Source of the DNA: Ficedula albicollis
Lineage: Eukaryota > Chordata > Aves > Passeriformes > Muscicapidae
Assembly (NCBI RefSeq): GCF_000247815.1
Contig: NW_004775932.1
Coordinates: 299,459 to 363,458 of the forward strand
Direction of reading: 5' to 3'
Length of the DNA: 64,000 nt
Below are positions 27,095 to 38,636 of this stretch, piece by piece. The position numbers were made by a program, and so were the translations under genes. Every line of letters starts with the position of its first letter. Position 1 is the stretch's first letter. The notes beneath the pieces are model-generated. The model saw only the letters and a list, made by a program, of their open reading frames with translations, searched no databases and was not told the origin of the DNA.

Positions 27095-28473
27095 AGGAAT
27101 GAGCTCATTGTGCCTCATGAAGACAGATAACCTAAGGAAAGACAATGCAGCAACTGTTACAGGATGCAAGTTTGTTGCACTCTGAGCTTTAACTGAGCGA
27201 AATCTGGCAGGAAAACAGAGGGTGCAGTCCAGAAATCTGCTTCTATCTTTGGGTTGTAAACCGGTATTTCCCAGTAGAGATGGACCAGGGATCTCCTCCT
27301 TGAATAAATGCTCCTTCTTCTTTGGGGCAGGATCATTAGCTAGTGCTTAGACCTCAATTTTTTATTGAGTTTGAAGTTTGCCCAAGCTCTCTTTTCTTTA
27401 TCATGTTGAGCACTTTTTCTTGGTTAGTCATTGTGCTTCTCATGGTACTTTTTAGAAATTCCTCTTCCTAACTCAGCAGGCCCTCTTGGGTTTGGGACTC
27501 CCACGGGAGGAAAAGCCCAAACCACCTTTTCTCTCCAAGAAAATCATGACAGAAAGAGTTCTAAGAGGGAGAGTTGGTTAGAGATGCAATTGAGATCACA
27601 AAGCAAGCAGCTGCTGGAGGCACTAGTGCAAGACATTTAAATCAGTTTTGTTGGTTTTTTTTTTCTTGACTGCTAGTTGAATATTTTTATTAAATGAGAA
27701 ATATAATCACTCCTACCAACAGGAGCTTCTCTGGACTACACCTAAAGAATTCAAGGGATATTCTACTCTTACTGGCAGTAGTAATACTTACCAGTAAAGG
27801 CTTTACCCAAGAAAGGTATGCAGAGTTGCTCACCAATCCCAGTAAATTAGACTTTAGATCACTGAAGCAAAATCTAGAACAGAGATAGAAACCTCCACAG
27901 TGGGATCCAAATGTCTAAATTTAAGGCTCTACCATCATTTTAGACATCCCTAAGCTTGAGAGGCATCCATACATAGTCAGTAGATCTAAAAGGTGAGCTG
28001 TACTTGGCTAGACACTTTAAGTATTTGCATTAGTTTAACTGTAGGTGGACTATCTTAAGATATAGTCCACCTACATTAACACTCTTGATTTTTGCTCTCT
28101 CTCACCTCCTTCCTCACTACACATAGTGAACTAGATAGCTAAGATTCAAACTACATAAACTGCATAGAGAGATTTTAAGTATACCCCCTGCTCCCAAAAA
28201 AGATGAGTACCAAGAAAAACAGAAACTAGTAGCATAACCAGGCTTTAAGCTCTATATTCATGTATTAATATGCGACATTCCAGCATATTTTGCTTGGGAT
28301 TTACCTGGATGTTGGGTTGACAAAGAAGGTGTTCACATTCCTATCAGGTTTTCTGGCTTTAAGTCAGAGAGAGTTGTCCTCCAGCACTTCCTTTCTTGTA
28401 GAAGATCACCTGTGCACACAGAGCTCCAGCTGTGTTGTGGAACCAGCTTGTTATTCACTCAGGGGCTGCCTCC
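27095..28473. other. Unique sequence with one hairpin, no gene seen
   Basis: Non-coding by eye. The only structure noted is the inverted repeat at 28041-28074, listed separately. Confidence 0.6.
28041..28074. repeat. Perfect inverted repeat (hairpin), 13-bp arms
   Basis: GTAGGTGGACTAT at 28041-28053 is answered by its exact reverse complement at 28062-28074, with an 8-base spacer between. The centre (tatcttaagata) is itself a palindrome, so alternative pairings exist. It could form a strong hairpin. I see no longer flanking arms that would prove a miniature transposon or a microRNA precursor. Confidence 0.85.
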
Positions 28474-28639
28474 CACATCAAGCTCCCTGTTATCCTGCAA
28501 CCTGGAAGGACATCCCAAATCAGTGCTTGGTCACAGCAAACCCAGGAACATTACAACACATCAAGCTCCCTGTTATCCTGCAACCTGGCAGGACATCCCA
28601 AATCAGTGCTCGGTCACAGCAAACCCAGGAACATTACAT
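28474..28639. repeat. Two-copy tandem duplication, 83-bp unit
   Basis: The unit starting cacatcaagctccctg at 28474 repeats at 28557. Two internal substitutions separate the copies (ggaagg versus ggcagg, gcttgg versus gctcgg). Open frames repeat the same peptide because of the duplication and are not taken as a gene. Confidence 0.95.
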
Positions 28640-28838
28640 TAAACATGAGGGGCTTGGAGAGTTCAGACACATTTAAAATTACATGGTACCATTGCTGGAG
28701 AGATGGCTGTGAAAATGTCTTGCTAAACTGAGTGAACTGGTTAAAAAGATCTGCTTAGAAACTTCTCTGCTGCAAGAAAAGTGAGGACTTGTAAAGCAAG
28801 TACACAAGAAATAGTCTTTCTATCCCCTTCCCCACAGG

Positions 28839-31128
<2,290 letters not shown>

Positions 31129-31298
31129 TTCATTGGCTGTTCAACACAGTGGGACAAAACAGGTGCATGTTTTGTGCAATGTTGCTTACACCAACCCTAC
31201 CATTAGGACTAACTTCATTGGCTGTTCAACACAGTGGGACAAAACAAAATGTTGCTTCTGTGCATGTTGCTTACACCAACCCTACCATTAGGACTAAC
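31129..31298. repeat. Two-copy tandem duplication, 85-bp unit
   Basis: The unit starting ttcattggctgttcaac at 31129 repeats at 31214. Both copies end in accattaggactaac. The outer parts match, but the middle (after gggacaaaac) differs by rearranged short words (gtgcatg, aatgttgctt). Confidence 0.93.
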
Positions 31299-32138
31299 TG
31301 ACAATCAAAAAAATAGCAGCCTGGGAGCCACAGATATGGCTTTAGTGGAGAGCACTCAACAACAGTGGTCCTGATTCTCTAATGGGGGCTCAAGTCTTCT
31401 TTACAACTACGGAAACAGATCTAGGAAACATGTGCCAGGGCTACCTTGGTTGCATCTGCCCTACAAGTAAACAAAAGATTTTATCCCTAGGGACATCAAC
31501 AACCTGGCAATTTTCACTACACTTTAGCTCAAGATAAATCTTTTGGCTAGAAACTTGGCTAGAAAATGAAAATAAACGCACTTTGATTCAAAGCTGAACA
31601 GTCTCCAGTGAGCTGCATCAGAGCTTTTCCTTCTCTCTGGTCACAGAACAAACCTGAAACTGCACAAAGATTATTTTCTTTTCCTTGAGGGAAGAAGTCT
31701 AAGATTAAGTAATAATCAATAGCAGACAGTAAATAAACCAATCTCTTAATGGATTGCAAAGGGACTTCATAGGCCATTGCACTGCATGGCAGCCACTACC
31801 AAAAGAGCAGGCAATTGTCTTTAAAGTGGAGATAAAGCGTCTGTGCCAAAGAAAGGTCACACTCGACAGCAAGAATACATGCTAAACCTTAGAAAGCCTG
31901 AAAGCAGCTGAGGTAGTGGGATGGATCATTCTCTCTCTAACTGGACAAGGCATCTTGAAGCATGTTTGTCACTGCTCTGCCATGTAAAAACCATTGCAAT
32001 TTCTAGAGTCAGACCTACAGAAAGTAACAGCCCTCAACAATAATATAGAGATCCATATGCTACAGCTTAAAATTTTTTAAGAAGATCCTAGAGGACTAAG
32101 AAATAAAATTTCTGCTGATGAAAAGCAGTCCGAGGCAG
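31299..32138. other. Unique sequence, no gene seen
   Basis: No coding pattern or repeat family is recognised in this interval. Confidence 0.6.
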
Positions 32139-32473
32139 TGCTGATGACCTAACACAATGCTGATGATCTGATGCAATGCAGACTTATCTGTACTTACAGT
32201 ATAGAAACAGTTGTCACAGAAACAAAGGATTAGTGACCAATTGCAACAAAACATAATCTAATAAAAAATGTCTAATATTCATAGCATTAAAATCCTTAAA
32301 ATTGTATCCCAGTCCGATCAGATCACAAGATTTGTTACCCCTTACATTCTCTTTTTACACCTTTGTTCCCTCCCAAGCTGCTCTCCCTTGCCACCTTCAC
32401 CCTCTTCCTAATAAACAACCACTGTCTCTTTGCACTTTCCAATGGGCCCAGCTTGGCTGATTTTACACTCTTA
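32139..32473 (+). mobile_element. Possible old LTR remnant (uncertain)
   Basis: A pyrimidine-rich stretch leads into AATAAA at 32410-32415 and a short tail that could be U5, in the style of avian LTRs. It opens with a 19-bp imperfect tandem repeat (tgctgatgacc at 32139, tgctgatgatc at 32158). No target-site duplication or convincing TG...CA ends were found, so this could equally be unique DNA. Confidence 0.3.
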
Positions 32474-32585
32474 TTTGTATGTTTGTATGTTTGTAACATG
32501 GTAGTGTTACAATTTCAGTCTTGGTCAGCAGTTCTGTTATAAGTGGCTACCCCACATTTTGTTTTGTATGCAATGTCTCTTTGTA

Positions 32586-32662
<77 letters not shown>

Positions 32663-32795
32663 TTTGTATGTTTGTCTGTTTGTATGTTTGTATGTTTGTA
32701 TGTTTGTAACATGGTAGTGTTACAATTTCAGTCTTGGTCAGCAGTTCTGTTATAAGTGGCTACCCCACATTTTGTTTTGTATGCAATGTCTCTCT
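32474..32795. repeat. Direct repeat with a C76 run and (TTTGTATG)n inside
   Basis: A roughly 105-bp sequence starting gtttgtaacatggtagtg occurs at 32489 and again at 32702, a period of 213 bp. Between the copies lie TTTGTAT, then 76 C (32587-32662), then several TTTGTATG-type units. The two copies look nearly identical where compared. This may be a true tandem duplication with an expanded C tract, or an assembly join in which both sides hold the same sequence. Confidence 0.9.
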
Positions 32796-33527
32796 TGGCT
32801 TCTACTTCTCAGTCGCTGGAAGCCATGTCTGGCCTTTTGTCAGCACAATTCAACAACTTCTATGCTTTAGTTCTTTATCTGTAATATGGATATATCTTTT
32901 CTAATGCCATTTTCCTGCCTTGTCCGTTTAGACAAATGGACCATGGACATCCCTTCATTTAAGCACCTGATTTCAGACTAAGGTATTCAAGTAATATTGA
33001 TGTTAAATTAGGCAAGCAGACAAATAACATCATAACCACAGATCCTCTCTAAATACTTCTATTAACCTTTCTCTACTTACCTACTTTTCACATTCCCGGA
33101 CTATTTAGTCAAAATAAACTGAGACAAACATAGCTGGAGTCTACGGGACAAAAAAAGTGTGTTCCTATCCCCTATATTCTTGGAAGTTTTGCTATTGTGG
33201 TCCCAGGGAAAACAGTAATGGGGTTCCTGTGGCTGCCTATGTTCATATTCATATTCAGCAGCTGCTGTCCACCTCTGCCAAATACCCAATGTAATCATAC
33301 CTTCTTGGAAATAAAAAAAAAATGCATTCAAGAAGAGAAACAGCAGTAGATCCCATCTCTGGACCTGGACTGAAGAGTTGCATGAGCAAGTAATAGTTTG
33401 CAAGCCAATAAGCTATAAAGGTGTTTTTCTCTTTGGTTTTGGCTAAGTTTCATTTTCTCCTTGCAATAGTCTACCTGAAGCAAGCAACGTTTTTCTTGAT
33501 TAAACTAGAATAGGTTGAGTTTTCATT

Positions 33528-33533
33528 GGTGAG
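33528..33533. repeat. Target-site duplication (left), GGTGAG
   Basis: It abuts the TG end of the LTR at 33534 and exactly matches 34062-34067. Six-base duplications are typical of class II (ERVK, alpha/beta-retrovirus-like) elements. Confidence 0.9.
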
Positions 33534-33793
33534 TGTTGCAGCTAGTCCTGGGCGTCAGTCTGACCCTGGCTGCCACAGAAATGCCCGATAGAGAGATCCT
33601 ACAAGGAACAGCCTGTCCCGGAGTCTTCGGCAGTCTCAGCCACAAAGGTACTAAGGCAAGCAAGGCCTGGGTTTCAGGCGACCAGGTCTTTTAGTGATTT
33701 CAGCTCTGAGGGATTTCAGCTTGGCTTGCAAGGTACCCTGGCAGACACTGGCATGAAAGATGGGAATCGCTGTGTAGTGGTTCTACAGAATTC

Positions 33794-33799
33794 TTTATT
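33794..33799 (-). terminator. LTR polyadenylation signal AATAAA
   Basis: TTTATT on + reads AATAAA on minus, about 260 bp from the 3' end of the minus-strand LTR and just downstream of its TATA box. Confidence 0.65.
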
Positions 33800-33863
33800 G
33801 TCTGCTTCTGCGAAGGGAGCCCAGTAACAGTGGTATTCCAGTGAACTGGGCAGAAGTAGGGGT

Positions 33864-33870
33864 TTTTATA
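33864..33870 (-). promoter_or_regulatory. LTR TATA box
   Basis: TTTTATA on + reads TATAAAA on minus, upstream of the LTR poly-A signal in transcription order. Confidence 0.65.
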
Positions 33871-34061
33871 AGGAAGGTATGGCTTGGCAGAAGGACCAAT
33901 GATTTGGGGCTGAGGAAATATGACCAATAGTTTTACAAGGAGATAAAGCAGGGCCCCGAAGCAGGAGAAGGTTCTCTTATCCCAGTCACCATGACTAAGC
34001 AATTCTTATCTAGGGAATAGTTCTCCAGGGAGGTCGTGCAAGGGGCCCTGCTCCCTCCACA

Positions 34062-34067
34062 GGTGAG
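34062..34067. repeat. Target-site duplication (right), GGTGAG
   Basis: Exact match to 33528-33533, immediately after the CA end of the LTR. Confidence 0.9.
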
Positions 34068-34574
34068 TACCTATCTCATTCCCTAAACAGACTATCATTC
34101 AAGCCTGGAGATTTTATTTTCATGAATTACACTACAGATGTGCAAAAAGGAAAATAACAGTCAGGAACTGCTTTCCCATTATATCTTGTTGAGTTGCACT
34201 GATTGGTCGCTCAAAAGCAAAACCTGTTTAAGAAATCAAAACAAATACTGCAAATGAAAGAATCTGAGGAGAGACAAGTGGAGCTTAAAATTCACAGTCT
34301 ATCCATTCTGCATACATTGGATTCAAACATTAAAAGAAATAAAAACCACTTCTGGCTACAAGTGATACATGACTGAGATATGCACTAAATTAAAAGCTTT
34401 GGATTTGATAAACTGATGTAATGAATATTTAGAAGTATTACTTTTAGCAGGGGGAAGAAATCTCCATTGATAACATGTCCTTTAGCTCTCATGGTGTTAA
34501 CCAAAAAAAAAAATCATAGATTATAATACTATTCATTAAGCTTAGGATAAAACTGAAATCTCTAAGTTAGGCAC

Positions 34575-34665
34575 TTTTTATTTTGTGGTGTTTTGGGGTT
34601 TTTTGTTGTTTTTGGGGGTGTTTTGTTTTGTTTTTGTTTAGTTTGGTTTGGTTTGGTTTTTTTTT
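34575..34665. repeat. T/G-rich low-complexity tract
   Basis: T runs separated by G, GG or GGG (ggtttggtttgg and similar). It is the strand complement in style of the A/C tracts at 5917 and 12698. Confidence 0.85.
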
Positions 34666-36716
34666 GCTGATGTTCTGCTCCATTACCTGTCTGAGGAAGT
34701 AGCAGAAGGTTATAAAAGATTCAGATAAGTATCTTGCTAGGGAGAGAGCAAATACAGCTGGGTGATTTTAACATCTGTCCAGCTTCCAAGAACACAGACA
34801 AATGCACTGAAGTGTTAAAAAAAGGAGTTGGAAGGTTGGAACAAGGGCAGCCATGGTGTTGAGCAGGTCCATTTGAAAGCAGCCTGGAGATCAGTCAAAA
34901 TTCTTCACATTTTTCTGGATTTCTGAAAATTTCTTCACAAAATTATGACTCCATTCCTTTTCTAGATTTACTAGTAGGACAGTCCTTTCTTGGTGATACT
35001 GGTGCCCTAAGGGGGGTGGTTCTACATGATATTCAGAGTCTTATAACCATTATGGCTTCTCTAAATTTTCATGCAGACACCAAATTTTGTCAGCTCTAGG
35101 ACTTAAATCAAAATGTGATGAGCACATGGGAAGCTAAAAGTTGAAAACTATAGTTGATGTAGCAATGTGTTTTACTACGTACTTTACTCTGCAATGCTTT
35201 GGCTTTAAAACCAGAAGCATTTTATTTCTTTTAGCATGAGTATTGACTCTGATAAGGTTAAATCAAGCTGCCAGTGTTGGAGGATTGCCATTAAAAGCTA
35301 TCTGATAGGTTTGATAGGGAAGCTGGAGGCTGAGTTTGCCTGACCTTCAGAAGCCGTGAAAGACACTGAGAAATGTGGAGAGCAGCTCCACCAAAACAAA
35401 CTGGTCTTCTCACAAGCACTAGAGTGTCAGGGCATATTAAACTGGCAAAACAAAAAGTACAGATGATGGATATATCAGCAAAAGAAAACAAATTTTGTCA
35501 GGAAAGTTCTGGTTCATAAACGGTTAAGACAGCAAGGGAGGTTGCAGTTTAAAAAGCAGGCAAGAAAGCCAGCATTAATTAAGGTCTTTTCAGTAGGCAC
35601 TGAGCTGGTGGAGAGAAGACAGAGGAGAGCTGTAAATCCAATCTTCTGCAGCTGGGAGGGAGACTTTGTGAGGAAAAAGTGGGTATGACTTCCGGGGATG
35701 GGAATCTTCCCTGGAGCTGCCATTCCCCCCGTGACTCATTTACTTTTATTTCTTTTACCGATACTCCTCTCCTTGCTCTCCTGTTGATTTCCACCATAAT
35801 GTTCTAATTTGTTCCTTGCTGATTAAAACACTTGTGAGTTCTGGGAGGAAAAAAAGAAGATGTATTGATGAGATCCCCTGCTTCAAAAGGAGAAGAAATA
35901 TACATGAAAATGACAGTTCACTTATGATGACTTAAAGCTTTCTAAGTGCATGCATATCTGCAAATCGTGGGCAAAGGCTTTCTTTCTTTCTGCTATAGGA
36001 GGTGCAGTACATAAACATTAAGAGAGGAACCACTTAGAAGTTGCATCCTTTGAGACAACTGAGAAACAACTGGGAGAAAAAAGAATATAACAACAATTTA
36101 TTGTGTAAAACTGCACAATAAATCAACAGGAAGTAGCAGTCAGGCATGTGATAAGCCATGACAAATGCAGGTAAAAGAAATAAAGTCATACAGAACAGAG
36201 ACAGACATCAGCAGGTTTTTTTTGCAGAATAAAGAACAAAGAAATAAAAATAAATTGCTAATTTGTGATCTAGTTTAACAAATAAAAAGCATAATAACAA
36301 TGAAATTTCCAGATGCCAGTAACTATGTCTCTAGCAGCTTAAGTCAGGAAACTCACTAGCTTTCTATCGAAAAACAGCTTGTTTTATATGACTGTTATTT
36401 TTAAGATATTATTCAATTGATTTTCATGAAGGCTAATTTTAACATACACTTTTCCCTAAAAAGTAATTTCAAGTGTTTGGTATTTGGATAGCACAATTTT
36501 TGCTCTCTGAATATAATGAAATAAGAAAAGAGAAATAACAGTTAGATCACTGGGGCTTTGATTTGTCTTCAGAGAAAGCAAAAGTGGTCTGCGCTCTTCA
36601 AGCTGAAAATCAGAAATCTGTGCATCTTATGCCATCTACTTTCTGTGTTCCTGGAACTAGACATTGCATCAGATGGGTATTGTTAAAATAATACACAAAA
36701 TACATTAAAAGCTGTT

Positions 36717-36735
36717 GTTTGTTTGTTTGTTTTCT
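36717..36735. repeat. (GTTT)n microsatellite
   Basis: About four to five GTTT units. Confidence 0.85.
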
Positions 36736-38305
36736 TTTGGGAAGAGGAGTTAATGATTTCAGGGGCTTATTCTGCCAAGATTTAGGTATAGAAAGAACCA
36801 GTAACCAGTGAGGGAGAGTAATGACAACTCTGAACATAAGGTCCCTTCTGTGAACATGCAACAGGACAGACACATTTCATTCAACTAACACAGCACCCGT
36901 ATTCCAAACCCTGTAGGATAAGTAAGGTCCATGAGAAGTAGGTATTATGTATTTCCATCCACAATCCCACCCAATAAAACAGACGCTAGAAGAAGCGTAG
37001 AAGCAATGAAGAAGACCTAAAAAGATTGGAACTGCTCTAGGAGTGAGCAAGGTGCATCCTGAGTGAGGTTCTTCCTTCCTGTCTCCCCCAAAAGGGATTC
37101 CCTGTGGAACTGGCAGCTCCCCAGATTTTGTCAGCTCTTAGGCTTAGTACCTTCACAGGGACTGCTGTGCAGGATGTTGGTGTTGAACAGAACCATCTGT
37201 TTAACCTGCTGACATAGGCGTTTAGTTAAAGGGTCTGTCTGGGAGACTCTGAACAGCACACTGATCATTCCTGTCCTGCAAGAAGGGAATCATCTGGCAG
37301 GAGCATCAGGATGTGCTTAAAGCAATGATGAGTGTCAAATATTGACATTTGAAAGAGCCCAGGCTAAAGAATTGCACAAAGACACAGACCACCAACCTGT
37401 CTGGTAGAGCCATGTCTGATAGGGATTGATTTAACCAAAGTACACTGTGCTCCCTCCTTACTAGTGGGAGTTACCAAAGCAATAAATATGTATCTTTTAA
37501 TTGGGTCATTATTTTGGCATGCATGAAACTTCGGTTGATATCATATTGCCAAAGTATGAAGAACAGGTGGAAGTTTTTTTGTTGTAAAATAGAGTGCAAT
37601 AATCAGTAACTAGACAGAGACATGCTTCTTTAATTTAAATATTGAAGGAGGCACATTATTTGATCTTCTATCCTATATAGAATTGTTCCTACATCAGGAC
37701 TACACAATTTCCTAATGAAATTATTTGCATCCACATTTGAACGATGCATATGTTTTGGGTTTTTTTTCTTTTCTGAGAAAAGTTTCCCAAGAAATGGGAA
37801 GCCTGAGCAGTGGCAGGAGCAAAGAAGTGAAAAGCACCTCCTGATAAGCTATTTGTTGATTTTAGGTTTTGCCCTTAGGTATGACAGCTGGAAGAGTTTA
37901 CTCTCTTGAAATTGAATATAGACTCACAGCAGATGACTGTCAGCACCTTCTACAAGTAGGAGAAAAATAAGAGAAATGGAACAGACAGAATTCAAGCACA
38001 CATCTTTCTGAGTTTCTTTCAAAACTGTCCTGTTTTGAATGTATCTCAAAAGACCCTCATGTAACTGATTTTCCCAGGCATGTAGCATACCATTAAAAAA
38101 AATTATTAGTACAGGCATCTCCGGAAACTAACATTGCTTGAAAATGTTTACCTCTGGTTCTCCCAGTTCCAAAATGCTTCAAAAATCCCTTTTTACACTA
38201 AGGACTCAAAAAATAGCTTGCATTTTAAAAATTGTTTTATTTTGTGCTTTTTAGTTAACTTAACCATTTAATTTTAATATCCTTAAAAAAGCCTTCTTAA
38301 TTAAT

Positions 38306-38319
38306 AAAGAAAAGGGGAG
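38306..38319 (+). promoter_or_regulatory. Polypurine tract before a 3' LTR
   Basis: The all-purine stretch aaagaaaaggggag sits directly before the LTR start at 38321, with one T between. Retroviruses use such a tract to prime plus-strand DNA synthesis, and it occurs only before the 3' LTR. Its presence argues that this LTR is the right end of a truncated provirus, not a solo LTR. Confidence 0.6.
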
Positions 38320-38320
38320 T

Positions 38321-38636
38321 TGTGGAGACCCTGTTCCCAATTAGATCAAGTCCTGGGCCCTCTCCCTGTCCGTTAGCCTTGCGGTCACTCCCACTCTGTT
38401 CCACTGTTGGCCTTTCCACCCTAACCCCACCCTTGTGGCACCCCCGTGTCCCCTGATAATTGGTCCCTAAGGATTTCCCCGCCTGCTCATCCCATGTACC
38501 AAACCTGCACCCTCACAAGCCTTTGTGCCTTTGTTTCCCGAACCCTGGATCGTGTGTGGCTGAAATAAACATCTTTGTAAAACCCTGCAAAGACCTTTCC
38601 TGCTGATTTCACCCCAAGCAACATCTAAATGCAACA
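38321..38636 (+). mobile_element. Endogenous retrovirus 3' LTR, about 315 bp
   Basis: It begins TGTGGAGACCC after a polypurine tract. The interior is pyrimidine-rich, and AATAAA at 38564-38569 is followed by a short U5 that ends in CAACA at 38623 or GCAACA at 38636. The second end is used here. No matching target-site duplication was found next to the start, which is expected if the left part of the provirus is lost. No second copy of this LTR is in the window. The class is undetermined. Confidence 0.7.
38564..38569 (+). terminator. LTR polyadenylation signal AATAAA
   Basis: Canonical hexamer in the expected place, 54-67 bp before the LTR end. Confidence 0.7.

Larger units (their letters stand above)
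33534..34061 (-). mobile_element. Solo LTR, class II (ERVK-like), 528 bp
   Basis: On + it begins TGTTGCAGCTAG and ends CCCTCCACA. On minus it runs TGTGGAGGG to GCAACA. Exact 6-bp duplications (GGTGAG) flank it. Minus orientation is supported by TTTTATA at 33864-33870 (TATAAAA on minus) followed, in that direction, by AATAAA (complement of 33794-33799) about 65-70 bp downstream. The spacing fits TATA box to poly-A signal across a short R region. No internal retroviral sequence is present. Both duplications are intact, so the insertion is probably not very old. Confidence 0.9.
34068..38305. other. Unique AT-rich sequence, no gene seen
   Basis: Non-coding by eye. It includes a T/G-rich low-complexity tract at 34575-34665 and (GTTT)n at 36717-36735. 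The last 150 bp before the LTR could be the decayed 3' end of a retroviral interior, but I cannot read any protein in it. Confidence 0.55.

Noticed and set aside
28290..28731. Overlapping open frames with a repeated peptide
   Set aside because: The repeat comes from the 83-bp tandem duplication; no domain is recognisable.
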